Assembly: GCF_011170125.1 (NCBI RefSeq) | Contig: NZ_BLLN01000005.1 | Coordinates: 372,001 to 436,000, forward strand | Origin: Streptomyces diastaticus subsp. diastaticus | GTDB taxonomy: Bacteria; Actinomycetota; Actinomycetes; Streptomycetales; Streptomycetaceae | DNA length: 64,000 nt | Direction: 5' to 3' | In this document: one piece after another, positions 33,578 to 44,946 of the stretch | Layout of the letters: each line of letters starts with the position of its first letter | Numbering within the stretch: the first letter of the stretch is position 1 | Notes under the pieces: generated by a model | Seen by the model: only the letters and a program-made list of their open reading frames with translations | The model's database searches: none | Told to the model about the DNA's origin: nothing | Translations under genes and position numbers: made by a program

Positions 33578-35260
33578 TCAGCGCGAACGACGTACGCGAC
33601 CCTCGTCCCACACCGGTTCTGGCGACTCACGGACCCGGCCGTCCTCGCCGAAGACGAGGAAGCGGTCGAAGCTCTTGGCGAACCAGCGGTCGTGGGTGAC
33701 GGAGACGACCGTTCCCTCGAAGGTGGAGAGGGCCTGTTCGAGTGCCTCGACCGAGTGGAGGTCGAGGTTGTCGGTCGGCTCGTCGAGTAGGAGCAGGGTG
33801 GCGCCGCTCAGCTCCAGCAGCAGAACCTGAAAGCGGGCCTGCTGTCCACCCGAGAGGGATTCGAAGGTCTGCTCCGCGGAGCGGGCGAGACCGTACCGGT
33901 CCAGGGCGCGACCGGCCGTCTCCCGGTCCAGTCCTCCGCGGCGCTCGTCGCCGCGGTGGAGGATGTCGAGCAGTGTGCGGCTCTTGAGGTTCGCGTGCTG
34001 GTAGGTCTGGGCGAACCAGCCGGGTCGTACGCGCGAGCCGAGCTGGACGCGGCCTTCGTGCTCCACCGATTCGGGCTTGATGGTGCTCACGGGCTGCTGC
34101 TCGACATCGGGGTCGGTGCCGCCGCACGCCATCAGCCGCAGAAAGTGGGACTTGCCCGACCCGTTGCTGCCGAGGACCGCGACGCGTTCACCGAACCAGA
34201 TCTCCGTGCTGAACGGTTTCATCAGCCCGGTGAGTTCCAGGTCCTTGGCGATGACGGCGCGCTTGGCGGTCCGTCCGCCCTCCAGCCGCAGGCGCATCTT
34301 CTGCGGGATGGGGATTGCCTCGGGCGGGCCCGCGGCCTGGAACCGCTGAAGGCGTGATTCGGCGGCGCGCAGCCGCGAGGCCATGTCCGAGTTGTACTTC
34401 GCCTTCTCCCGGTACATGAGGATCAGGTCCTTGATCTTCTGGTGCTCCTCGTCCCAGCGGCGGCGCAGTTCGTCGAGCCGTTCGTTGCGCTGTTCGCGCG
34501 CCTCGTCGTAGGTGGTGTACGTCCCGGTGTACGTCCAGGCTCTGGCCCCGGCGCCGCCGGGCTCCAGGGTGACCATCTTCGTGGGCACCCGGCTCAGCAG
34601 TTCGCGGTCGTGGCTGATGAGGAGGACCGCCTTGTCCGTCTTCAGCAGCTGCTCCTCCAGCCACTCCTTGCCGGGCACGTCGAGGTAGTTGTCGGGTTCG
34701 TCCAGGACGAGGACGTCGTCCTGCCCGCGTAGCAGCGTCTCCAGCACCAGCCGCTTCTGCTCGCCCCCCGAGAGGGTGTCGACGGCCCGGAACCGCGCCC
34801 GTTCCCAGGGGACGCCGAGGGCGGCGGTCGTGACGACGTCCCAGTGCGTCTCCTGCTCGTAGCCGCCGGCCTCGGCCCAGTCGGCGAGCGCCTGGGCGTA
34901 GGCCATCTGCTCGTCGTAGGAGTCCCGCTCGATCAACGCCAGTTCGCTCGCCGCGATCTTCCCGGCGGCCTCGCGGATGACGGGCGGGGCCACGGACACC
35001 AGCAGGTCCTCCACGGTGCGGCCGTCCCGGTAGCCGCCGACGAACTGGCTCATCACCCCGACGCGTCCGCCGTGGGTGACCGCTCCTGCGTGCGCGGCGA
35101 TCTCGCCCGTGATGATCCGGGTCAGGGTGGTCTTGCCGGTGCCGTTGGGCCCGATCAACGCCACCCGGTCGCTCTCGCCGGCCCGGAAGGTAACATCGGC
35201 CAACAGCGGTCGCCCGTCGGGGAGAAGGAACGAAACCCGATTGACGTCGATGTGCCCCAT
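33578..35260 (-). CDS. ABC-F family ATPase
   Basis: 560 residues, two ABC cassettes and no transmembrane segments. First cassette: LIGPNGTGKTTL, LSGGEQKRL, LVLDEPDNYLD. Second: VLGSNGSGKSHF, LSGGQQARF, LLLDEPTDNLD. Between them is the charged helical linker (DELRRRWDEEHQKIKDLI) that reaches into the ribosomal E/P site in ABC-F proteins. ATG with GGGGAAGAG upstream. ABC-F proteins either tune translation or protect ribosomes from antibiotics; next to an NRPS cluster, self-protection is possible but not shown. NRPS products often do not target ribosomes, so this may be chance. Confidence 0.85.
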   Translation of the reverse strand: MGHIDVNRVSFLLPDGRPLLADVTFRAGESDRVALIGPNGTGKTTLTRIITGEIAAHAGAVTHGGRVGVMSQFVGGYRDGRTVEDLLVSVAPPVIREAAGKIAASELALIERDSYDEQMAYAQALADWAEAGGYEQETHWDVVTTAALGVPWERARFRAVDTLSGGEQKRLVLETLLRGQDDVLVLDEPDNYLDVPGKEWLEEQLLKTDKAVLLISHDRELLSRVPTKMVTLEPGGAGARAWTYTGTYTTYDEAREQRNERLDELRRRWDEEHQKIKDLILMYREKAKYNSDMASRLRAAESRLQRFQAAGPPEAIPIPQKMRLRLEGGRTAKRAVIAKDLELTGLMKPFSTEIWFGERVAVLGSNGSGKSHFLRLMACGGTDPDVEQQPVSTIKPESVEHEGRVQLGSRVRPGWFAQTYQHANLKSRTLLDILHRGDERRGGLDRETAGRALDRYGLARSAEQTFESLSGGQQARFQVLLLELSGATLLLLDEPTDNLDLHSVEALEQALSTFEGTVVSVTHDRWFAKSFDRFLVFGEDGRVRESPEPVWDEGRVRRSR

Positions 35261-35447
35261 GTCTCTTCCCCACCTCGTTCGGGTCGCCGCACCGCACGAT
35301 AACAAGAGATCTCCTGGGGTCCTCAAGTCATTTCGGGGCGCGGGAGGGGCACCGGGCCGCATGGCGCGGTTGGGGCTCGCGCACTATCGGCCAACCGTGG
35401 TCAACTTCCCTTCCTCCGCGCCGAAACAGGGGGGTATTTTCGGCCTC

Positions 35448-36224
35448 ATGACTGAGCCTCGACGTTCCACTGAGCCACGCCGCGCCAAGGAACCCAAGTG
35501 GCTGCTGCGCAAGCCCGACCCCGAAGCCGCCGCGAGGCTCTTCTGCTTCCCCTACTCGGGGTGTGGCGCCTCCATGTACCATCGCTGGCCACGCCGCATC
35601 GGTGAGGTGGAGGTGTGCCTGGTCCAGCTGCCGCACCGGGAGAGCCGGGTGAGGGAGCCGCACTACGGCACGTACGAGCAGCTGGCCAGGCCGCTGATGG
35701 ACTATCTGCTGCCCTTCCTGGACCGGCCGTTCGGCTTCTTCGGGCACTGCGGGGGTGCGCTTCCCGGGACGGAGCTCGCGATTCAGCTGCACGAGGCGGG
35801 GCTGCCCGTGCCCCAGCAGTTGTTCCTCTCGTCACAGGTCGCACCCCAGGACGGGCCCTACGGGCGGTTCTTGAACATGACGGACCACGAACTAGCCGTA
35901 CGGCTTAGCGAGTTGATCACAAGTCTCGGCGGCAACCCGGACCCGCGGCTGGTGCAGCTGGGACTCGGGTTGCTCGGGCAGGATCTGGAGGCCAATCGGC
36001 AGTACCACCGGGCGGAGCCGGTGGTACTGCCGTCCGGGATCACGGTCATCGGTTGGACGGAGGATCGGGAGATTCCGATGGATCTGATGGGCGGCTGGAA
36101 GGCGTGGTCCCGGGACTGCCGTCATGTGCTGTTGGAAGGCGAGCACTACGACTTCCTGCACGCCCCCCAGGCGTTGCTCGACGTGCTCAGCGCCGGGCTG
36201 TCACCTTCAGCGGGAAGTGCTTGA
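35448..36224 (+). CDS. Stand-alone (type II-like) thioesterase with a Cys nucleophile
   Basis: 258 residues, alpha/beta-hydrolase of the type II TE family: RLFCFPYSGCGASMYHRW near the N-terminus is diagnostic. The nucleophile elbow reads FGHCGGA (Cys101) where the family has GHSMGA with Ser. His233 in EGEHYDFL completes the triad. It is the only thioesterase in the window and is transcribed against the NRPS operon; its last 38 bp overlap the end of the P450 gene. Type II TEs remove wrong acyl groups from carriers; Cys-based TEs are known as cyclising release domains in some NRPSs. No clear Shine-Dalgarno before ATG 35448. Confidence 0.85.
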   Translation: MTEPRRSTEPRRAKEPKWLLRKPDPEAAARLFCFPYSGCGASMYHRWPRRIGEVEVCLVQLPHRESRVREPHYGTYEQLARPLMDYLLPFLDRPFGFFGHCGGALPGTELAIQLHEAGLPVPQQLFLSSQVAPQDGPYGRFLNMTDHELAVRLSELITSLGGNPDPRLVQLGLGLLGQDLEANRQYHRAEPVVLPSGITVIGWTEDREIPMDLMGGWKAWSRDCRHVLLEGEHYDFLHAPQALLDVLSAGLSPSAGSA

Positions 36225-37433
36225 TCCCCGCGGTGAAGTTCGAGACCAGGTGGGCGATCTCGCCCGCCTGGTCGAAACGCTCGACCCTGGCGAAGATCTC
36301 CCGGAGCGTCAGCTCGAGGGTGATCTGCGCGGCCACGGCCCCGATGCAGCGGTGTGGGCCGTGGCCGAACGCGATCTCCCGGTTCGGTCTGCGGCCGACG
36401 TCGAAGCGGAACGGGTCGGTGAACACGTCCTCGTCTCGGTTGGCCGAGGGGATCCACGCGACGACGCCGTCGTCCTTGCGGATCTTCCGGCCCCGGATCT
36501 CCACGTCCTCGACGGCGTACCGCAGGAAGTGGATGACGGGGGACGACCAGCGCAGGGCTTCGCGAATGCCCGGCTTGAGCAGCGACTCGTCGCTTGCCCA
36601 CTTCTCGTACTGCGCGGGGTCGTCCAGGAGATGCAGGATCGCGGCGGATACGGCGTGCCCGGTGTTCACGTTCGCGCCGAGGAGCAGGCTGTAGCAGTTC
36701 GAGACGATCTCGCCCTCGCTGAGCTTGCTCCCGTCCACGCGCAGTGTCATCAGCCTGCCGATCAGGTCGCTGTCGGCGAGGTTGGGCGGCGGCTTGCGGC
36801 GGCGTCTGCGCACCTGGTCCGCGAAGTAGGCGAACAGGTCGTGGTGCGCCTGGTGCAGGGTCGCCTCGACGCCGCCCTCGACCTGGTATTCCGGGTCGTC
36901 GGGGGCCACCGTCATCAGTCCGCTGCGTACCAGGTCCGGGTAGTCCTCTTCGGGCAGTCCCATCAGGATTCCCGAAACGATCATGGGCAGGGCCGTCATC
37001 GCGGCGCCCATGTCCCAGGTGTCGCCGGATGCCATGGGCGCGAGGAGCTTGCGTACCGCCTCGTGGATTCTCGGTATCTGCGGGCGCAGTGCGGAGGGTG
37101 TCATCAGTTGGTAGAGCGGGCGGCGGACGTGGGTGTGCCGCGGCGGGTCGCTGACCGCCATCTGCCGGCCGCCCGCGGGGTCGGGGGTGCCGAGCATTTT
37201 GAGGATGGCGCCGCGTGACGAGGTGAACGACTCGTGTTCGCCGAGTACTCGGCACACGTCGTCGTATTTGGTCACCGACCAGAATCCGCGGCCGTCCGGG
37301 AGCTGTTGCCAGAAGACGGGTTCCTCGTGCCGCAGGGTGCACCAGTTGGCGTGGGGGTCGCCGTGGCTGAAGGTGAGTGGGTCGTACAGGTCGACGTCCT
37401 GGAGCGGTACGTTCGCCCGGGGGACGGTGATCC

Positions 37434-37437
<4 letters not shown>
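36187..37437 (-). CDS. Cytochrome P450, probable carrier-bound amino acid hydroxylase
   Basis: 416 residues, typical actinobacterial CYP length. Heme-binding loop AFGHGPHRCIGA, ExxR motif EALR, and an I-helix LLLGANVNTGHAVSAA in which the usual acid before Thr is Asn. The ATG overlaps the stop of the A-T didomain gene by 4 bp, so the two are translated together. Known precedent: P450s that hydroxylate the beta carbon of amino acids held on stand-alone A-T didomains. I infer beta-hydroxylation of carrier-bound Val, with no direct proof. Confidence 0.85.
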
Positions 37438-39188
<1,751 letters not shown>

Positions 39189-39189
39189 G

Positions 39190-41490
39190 TCAGTTCCTTT
39201 CTCCAAGCTCTTGGGGCACAGCGGGTATCTCGGTCGCTTCAGGGACTGCGGGCCGAAGCACGAACGTGCAGACCGCGTCTGGCGGGCGCACGGCCGTGCC
39301 GGGGTTCGACCACCGTGCGTGGCGGTCGTCGAAGTGGACACTCAGAGGGTGACCGGACTGGCCGGCGGGCAAGTCGAAGCAGGCGTCGCCGTGCGGCGAC
39401 AGCACGGCTCGTCCGGCGGCGGCAAAGCCCGGTACGCAGGTGCGTACGGTGTGCAGCGCGCCGGGCTGGGGGGTTGCGGGGACGCTCAGCAGTGGGGCGG
39501 CCCACGGCACCAGTGCGACGAGTGGGTGGTCGAGTCCGACCTGGTTGGTCTCGCCCCAGGTGCGCCGTCCGTCCCGCGCGGTGGCCTCGACGGCCTCGGT
39601 GACGCATTCCTCGACGAGGCCGGGGGGCAGCAGGGAGGCGTCGTTCGATCGCAGGACGGCGAGCAGCGGTCGGTCCACGCAGCGGAAGGCGTAGCGGAAG
39701 TCCGGTTCGAGTTCGCGGCACGCGGCGAGGAAGGGGGACAGCACGCGTCGGGCGAGCACGGCCCGCAGCCGCACCAGGACGGGGAACGCGCGGGAGTCCG
39801 CTCCGGCAGTGCCGTCCCACGCCGCCAGCAGGGCGGCGGTACGGTCGTCGCGCCCGGTCAGGACGCGCACCGCGATGTCGCGGTAGGGCTCGTACAGTTC
39901 GGCCGCGGTGTCGTGCTGGAGCGCCCGCATGGCCTCGGCACTGTCCGCGCCCGCGGTCAAAAGGTGCCGGATCCGGCGGGCGCGGACGCCGGGGTCGCTG
40001 TCGTATCCGATCCGGTACGGCTTCTCGGGGAACGCGCTGTCGTTGGCCGACACCAGGATGTTGTCGGTCGGGTCGACCGATCGGGGGCGCTGCGCCCCGG
40101 TGAGATGGCCTTCTCCCGGCCGTTTGGGGAGCAGTCCGGTCGCCAGGTGCGCCAGGTGTCCGTCCGTGTCGGTCAGGAGCACGTTGAGCGCGATGCCCTC
40201 GGCCTCCTCCAGCACCTTGATGCCCTCTTCGACGCTCCTGGCGTGGGCCAGGCGCTGGAGTTTCAGGTCGCAGGCGCGCGGGTCGTATCCGGTCCAGCGC
40301 ATGGCGACCCGTTGTCCCAGCAGCGGCCGCGGCGACACGGGCAGGGAGTCGGACCAGGTGGTGCGGGTCTCGACGGGGGAGCCGCCGCGCACCCGGATGC
40401 GTCCCACGCGTTCTTCGGTCCGCTCCGCGGGGACGAGGTCGAGAACGTCGGCGGTGAGGTTGGTGATGCCCCAGGCGAGGTGTCCGTTGGTGCCGGTGAG
40501 CACGGCGGGCAGGCCGGGCACGGCGAGCCCGCGCACGGTCCCTCCCGGCCACGCCAGATCCACCTCGTACAGGAGGTTCGGCAGTGTCAGCGGCAGGTGG
40601 GGGTCGCAGGCGAGCAGGCCGGCTGCGGCCCAGCAGTTGGACCCGGCGACGGCTTTGTCCACGGTGACGAGGTCCTCTGCCGCGCCGCGGTACCGGGCCA
40701 GTCCTTCGGGGAGGTCGCCGCCGCCCGGCAGGAAGAACGCGGCGACGTCCGCGGGCAGGGCCGCTCGCATCACGGCCTCGGCCCGTTTGTCCTCCTCGTT
40801 CCAGGACAGGCCGTGGAACGTGGACAGCGCGATCAGCACGCTGTCCTCGACGGTCCAGGGGCGGGGGCCGTAGGACAGGAAGCGGCTTTCGAACGGGTGG
40901 TGTGCCAGTGCCGCGTTCACGCCATCCGCGAAGGCCTCGAGCAGGTCGCGTTCCGGCGCCTGGAGGTGCCGGGCCGCCGTCTTCGCGGCCTTGCCGAACC
41001 CGAGCCGCCGGTAGTGCTCGTCGACGGGCACCGCGGTCCTGCCCCACACTTCGGCGAGCCGTCCGGCGGCGGTACGGCGCATCAGGTCCAGGTGGAAGCC
41101 CCGGTCGCGGCCCATGACGAACCCGAGCGCGCGCACGGCATCCCGCCACGACGCGGCCTCGATCCGGGTCACTCCGTCCTTTCGCACACCGGCCCGCACT
41201 TCCGCGTCGAGTCCGGGCACCTGTATGTCACCGCACGTCGGCCGGGAGGCGACCAGGGTGCGCGCCATGCGTATTTCGATGGCCAGGCGGGGCCGGTGAC
41301 GTCTCAGGAGGCCCGCCAGGGCGCCCGCCGCGAGGGCCACCACCAGGAGGGGGGCCCAGGGCGGAGCGAGCAGACCGGCGAGCACGGCGACGACCGTCGC
41401 GGCGAGCGTCACCGTGCCCGTCGACCGCGCGGTGGGCAGCCGCCACAGCCGCCGATACCGCGGGCGGTGGGCGGAACACGACGTCGCCAC
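39190..41490 (-). CDS. Membrane-anchored penicillin acylase-family hydrolase
   Basis: 766 residues, GTG start 4 bp after the carrier gene. Two hydrophobic helices at about 27-65 anchor the protein, with the hydrolase outside. The Ntn-hydrolase family is shown by WRDAVRALGFVMGRDRGFHL near the start of the alpha chain and by AGSNCWAAAG at the autocleavage site, where Ser284 becomes the N-terminal nucleophile of the beta chain. Further family motifs are NGHLAWGITN and LGQRVAMRWTGYD. Homologues such as PvdQ remove a fatty acyl group from peptide precursors. With the FAAL in NRPS1, removal of the lipid cap is the likely role. Confidence 0.85.
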   Translation of the reverse strand: MATSCSAHRPRYRRLWRLPTARSTGTVTLAATVVAVLAGLLAPPWAPLLVVALAAGALAGLLRRHRPRLAIEIRMARTLVASRPTCGDIQVPGLDAEVRAGVRKDGVTRIEAASWRDAVRALGFVMGRDRGFHLDLMRRTAAGRLAEVWGRTAVPVDEHYRRLGFGKAAKTAARHLQAPERDLLEAFADGVNAALAHHPFESRFLSYGPRPWTVEDSVLIALSTFHGLSWNEEDKRAEAVMRAALPADVAAFFLPGGGDLPEGLARYRGAAEDLVTVDKAVAGSNCWAAAGLLACDPHLPLTLPNLLYEVDLAWPGGTVRGLAVPGLPAVLTGTNGHLAWGITNLTADVLDLVPAERTEERVGRIRVRGGSPVETRTTWSDSLPVSPRPLLGQRVAMRWTGYDPRACDLKLQRLAHARSVEEGIKVLEEAEGIALNVLLTDTDGHLAHLATGLLPKRPGEGHLTGAQRPRSVDPTDNILVSANDSAFPEKPYRIGYDSDPGVRARRIRHLLTAGADSAEAMRALQHDTAAELYEPYRDIAVRVLTGRDDRTAALLAAWDGTAGADSRAFPVLVRLRAVLARRVLSPFLAACRELEPDFRYAFRCVDRPLLAVLRSNDASLLPPGLVEECVTEAVEATARDGRRTWGETNQVGLDHPLVALVPWAAPLLSVPATPQPGALHTVRTCVPGFAAAGRAVLSPHGDACFDLPAGQSGHPLSVHFDDRHARWSNPGTAVRPPDAVCTFVLRPAVPEATEIPAVPQELGERN

Positions 41491-41494
41491 CGGC

Positions 41495-41830
41495 TCAGAT
41501 CTCCCCTTCGTGCGTGGTGTGCGCGCCGGCTGCCCGCAGACGGTCCAGTTCGGCTGCGATGTCGGTGACCGTCTCCAGGTCGAAGAACGTCTCCAGGTCC
41601 AGCTCGATCCCCGTCCTCTCGGCGATTTCGTGTACGGCGCGCACGGCGAGCATCGAGTGCCCGCCGAGTTCGAAGAAGTCGGTGTCCAGCGGGGCGGGCG
41701 GGGTGTCGAGGAGTTCACCGAAGATGCCCGCGACCAGGGCTTCCGTCGGGGTGGGGGGACGCTTTCGCGCCGTGTCTTCGAGGTGGTCGTTCAGGGGCAC
41801 TTGGGGTCCTTCCGTGTGGGGTGGGTTCAT
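41495..41830 (-). CDS. Free-standing peptidyl carrier protein
   Basis: 111 residues, a single T domain with FFELGGHSMLAVRAVHEIA (pantetheine Ser about 59) and a flexible N-terminal tail. ATG overlaps the stop of NRPS3 by 4 bp. No A domain precedes it, so it must be loaded in trans. It could be the acceptor carrier for the C domain that ends NRPS3, or a place where an amino acid is modified before use. Confidence 0.9.
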   Translation of the reverse strand: MNPPHTEGPQVPLNDHLEDTARKRPPTPTEALVAGIFGELLDTPPAPLDTDFFELGGHSMLAVRAVHEIAERTGIELDLETFFDLETVTDIAAELDRLRAAGAHTTHEGEI

Positions 41831-44800
41831 GGCCGGTCGATCGCGCCGTGCAGGACGTCGCCGATGGAGGTCAGCCACCGGTGTGCGGTCTGCGCGTCGG
41901 TCACCTGGGGCCGGTAGACCAATTCCAGCCGCAGTCGGCTCGACTCTCCCGACACGTCGAGCAGCAGGTCGAGATCGGTTTCGGGTTCCGCGAGCTCCGT
42001 CGGGGTCACCTCGATGTCGGGCAGCGACACTCCGGTGCGCCAGGCGCTCTGCTGGGTGACCTTGACTTGGAAGAGCGGGAAGCGCCCCGCCTGCCGCGGC
42101 GGGTTCACCGCGGCGACGATCCGGTGGAACGGCAGCCGGTCGTGCTCGTAGGCGCCGAGGCACTGGCGGCGCGCGAGCTCCACCAGGTCGCGGAATGTGG
42201 GCGTGGGCGCGGCGAACCGCACCGGCAGCTGGTTCACGAAGGTGCCGATCAGGTGCTCGCTGTCCGGCCACGACCGGTTCACCGAGTCCATGCCGATCAC
42301 GATGTCGTCCGTGCCGCTCGCCTCGCGCAGCACCTGGCAGAAGGCGGCCATCACGGCCATGAAGGGCGTCGCGCGCAAGTCTCGCGCCAGTTCCACGACC
42401 GCACGGGTCTCGGCCTCGGTCAGCTCGTGCACGACGTGGCGGGCGGTGAAGTCGGTGGACCGGGGCCGTTCCCGGTCCAGCGGGAGGTCGAGCACGGGCC
42501 TGGCCCCGGCCAGCTGTCCGGTCCAATAGCGTTCGAACTCGGCGGCCTCCGGGCTGTCCAGCCACTGTTTCTCCTGGCTGACGCAGTGACCGAACGTCGT
42601 TGCTGGGAGCGGCACTTCGGTGTCGCCGTCGACCCACCGCTGGTAGTACTCGGCGATCTCCCGGCCCAGTACGACCAGTGACCAGCCGTCGGCGACGAGG
42701 TGGTGCAGTGTCAGGGTCAGAACGTGCAGATCGGGGCCTGTGCGCCGGAGGGTCGCCGTCATCAGGGGTGGGCGGGCGGTGTGTGAGGACAACCCTTGGC
42801 CTGCGGCCGGTCCGCCGCTGTCGGCGGGGTCGTTGCCGGCTTCGAGGTGTTCCAGTGTCACCGCCGCCTTGTCCCACACGGTGCCCACCGGGATGGCGCG
42901 CTGCTGGGAGAAGACGGTGCGCAGCGGTTCGTGCCGGAGCACGACGGCATCCAGGGCGTGCTGGAGCGCGCGCGGGTTCAGGTCGCCGCGGAGGGTGAGT
43001 TCGAGCCGGAGGAGCTGTGGGGCCTTGCGCTTGTGCAACTGCTCCAGGAACCAGAGCCGTTCCTGGCCCGAGGACAGGGCGCCGGGCGGCACGTCGGCCC
43101 GGTGCGGTGCGGTCGTCTCCAGGGCGGCATGCAGTCCGCGTGGGGTCGGGTTGACAAGAAACGCCCGCAGTTGTGTGCCGGGGGCGTCGAACCGTTTGCG
43201 TACGCGTGACACCAGTGTCATGGCGCACAGCGAGTCGCCACCGGCCCGGAAGAAGTCGTCGTCCGGGCCCACCGACGGCACGCCGAGTGCCTCGGCGACC
43301 ACCGCCCGCACGTCGTCCAGGCGCACGTCGGCGACCACCGCCCGCGCGCCGTCCGGGGCGGGGCCGGTCTGCTCGGCGGGCGCGGGCGCGGTCAGTTCTT
43401 TCAGGGCCCGGTGGTCCACCTTGCCGGAGGTATTGGTGGGCATCCGCTCCAGCACGGTCACCTGATGTGGCACCAGATAGCCGGGCGCGTGGGCGCGTAC
43501 CTCCTTGTATACGCGGGTGCCCTGTGACGTGTCGGGGCCCGTGACGAACGCGTGGAGCCGGTCGCCGACGAGCACGCAGGCCGCCGCGACCACGCCGGGC
43601 ACCCGCAGCAACTGCGCTTCCACGTCGCCCAGTTCGACGCGGTGTCCGCGGATCTTCACCTGGCGGTCGCGTCTGCCGAAGAAGTCGATCGCCCCGTCGG
43701 GCCGGCGGGCGCCGCGGTCCCCGGTGCGGTAGAGCCGCTTGCCCGGTGTGTCGCCGAGGTGGTCCGGCACGAACGCGAGCGCGGTCTTCACCGGATCGGC
43801 GATGTAGCCGCGGCCGACGCCGATCCCGCCGACCAGCAGCTCTCCCTCCTCCCCGGGCCGGACCGCCCGGCCTTCGGCGTCCATCAGGTGGATGCGGGTG
43901 CGCAGGTTTTCCCGGCCAATGGGGGGAAAGGCCGCCTGCGCGCATTCCTCGTCGGTGACGAAGTGGTGGGTGACGTCGTCCGAACACTCCGTCGGGCCGT
44001 ACGCGTTGACGATCGGGATGTCAGGGCAGTACGCGTACCAGCTTCGGGCGACTCGGGAGGGGAGCGCCTCTCCGGTGGCGATCAGGAAACGCAACGAGCC
44101 GAGGGCGGCTCGCAGTTCGGTGTCCTCGCGCAGTTCGTCGACCAGTACGGACAGGAACGAGGGCACGATCTCCAGCACTGTGACCCGGTGTCGCCGCACC
44201 CAGGCGGCCAGCTCGGCGGGTTCGGAGATGTTGTGCGGCGAGGCGACCGCGGCGGCCGCGCCGATCGTCAGTCCGGTCAGGCATTGCCACACCGAGATGT
44301 CGAAGGACAACGGCGCGGTGAACCCGATGACGTCCTCGGGCCCGAGGTCGAGGTCTTGGACCTTGGCCGCGATGTGATTGTCCATGCCCTCGTCCTCGAC
44401 CATGACGCCTTTGGGGGCGCCGGTGGAGCCGGACGTGAAGATGACGTACGCCAGATGGCGAGGGTGGCGGGCCGCGTGCTCGGCACCGGCGGACGCCGTG
44501 GCCGCGACCGGCGTGCCCGCGAGCTCCTGGCCCGTGGGCGTCGTTTCCGGGTCCGCGGTGAGCACCGCGGGGCCCAGGCCGGCCGCGTACTCCTCGTGGC
44601 CGGGCCGTGCGAACAGCAGGTGCGCGCCCGCCGTCCCGCACACTTGGCGGGCGCGGTGAGCGGGCGTGTGCGGCTCGATCGGGACGAAGGCCGCGCCCGT
44701 CCGCAGCACGCCGAGCACCATGGCGACGTACTGCGCGCAGCGGTCGGAGACGAGCGCCACGATCTTCTCGGGACCGGCGCCTCGCGCGCTCAACTCCCGT

Positions 44801-44946
44801 GCGTACGCGGCCGATTCACGACCGAGGTCCGCGTAGGTGCGTATTGTTCCGTCCTCGGTGACGGCCATCGCGTCGGGTGCTTGGGCGAGTCGGCGCTGGA
44901 ACGCCGTCAGCAGGTCCGTGCGGGCGGTGAGCAGGTCCGTGTTCAT
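41827..44946 (-). CDS. NRPS module A-T-C, 2,4-diaminobutyrate-like code (NRPS3)
   Basis: 1,039 residues. A domain about 1-520 (VIFTSGSTGAPKGVMVED, NAYGPTECSDDV, YRTGDRGARR), T domain about 540-600 (FFRAGGDSLCAM), C domain about 620-1039 with intact HHLVADG. The specificity residues read by eye are D I W E I T A D D; the code I recall for diaminobutyrate in pyoverdine synthetases is D I W E L T A D D. It starts with an A domain, which fits the C domain at the end of NRPS2, and it ends with C. ATG overlaps the NRPS2 stop. Confidence 0.9.
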   Translation of the reverse strand: MNTDLLTARTDLLTAFQRRLAQAPDAMAVTEDGTIRTYADLGRESAAYARELSARGAGPEKIVALVSDRCAQYVAMVLGVLRTGAAFVPIEPHTPAHRARQVCGTAGAHLLFARPGHEEYAAGLGPAVLTADPETTPTGQELAGTPVAATASAGAEHAARHPRHLAYVIFTSGSTGAPKGVMVEDEGMDNHIAAKVQDLDLGPEDVIGFTAPLSFDISVWQCLTGLTIGAAAAVASPHNISEPAELAAWVRRHRVTVLEIVPSFLSVLVDELREDTELRAALGSLRFLIATGEALPSRVARSWYAYCPDIPIVNAYGPTECSDDVTHHFVTDEECAQAAFPPIGRENLRTRIHLMDAEGRAVRPGEEGELLVGGIGVGRGYIADPVKTALAFVPDHLGDTPGKRLYRTGDRGARRPDGAIDFFGRRDRQVKIRGHRVELGDVEAQLLRVPGVVAAACVLVGDRLHAFVTGPDTSQGTRVYKEVRAHAPGYLVPHQVTVLERMPTNTSGKVDHRALKELTAPAPAEQTGPAPDGARAVVADVRLDDVRAVVAEALGVPSVGPDDDFFRAGGDSLCAMTLVSRVRKRFDAPGTQLRAFLVNPTPRGLHAALETTAPHRADVPPGALSSGQERLWFLEQLHKRKAPQLLRLELTLRGDLNPRALQHALDAVVLRHEPLRTVFSQQRAIPVGTVWDKAAVTLEHLEAGNDPADSGGPAAGQGLSSHTARPPLMTATLRRTGPDLHVLTLTLHHLVADGWSLVVLGREIAEYYQRWVDGDTEVPLPATTFGHCVSQEKQWLDSPEAAEFERYWTGQLAGARPVLDLPLDRERPRSTDFTARHVVHELTEAETRAVVELARDLRATPFMAVMAAFCQVLREASGTDDIVIGMDSVNRSWPDSEHLIGTFVNQLPVRFAAPTPTFRDLVELARRQCLGAYEHDRLPFHRIVAAVNPPRQAGRFPLFQVKVTQQSAWRTGVSLPDIEVTPTELAEPETDLDLLLDVSGESSRLRLELVYRPQVTDAQTAHRWLTSIGDVLHGAIDRP

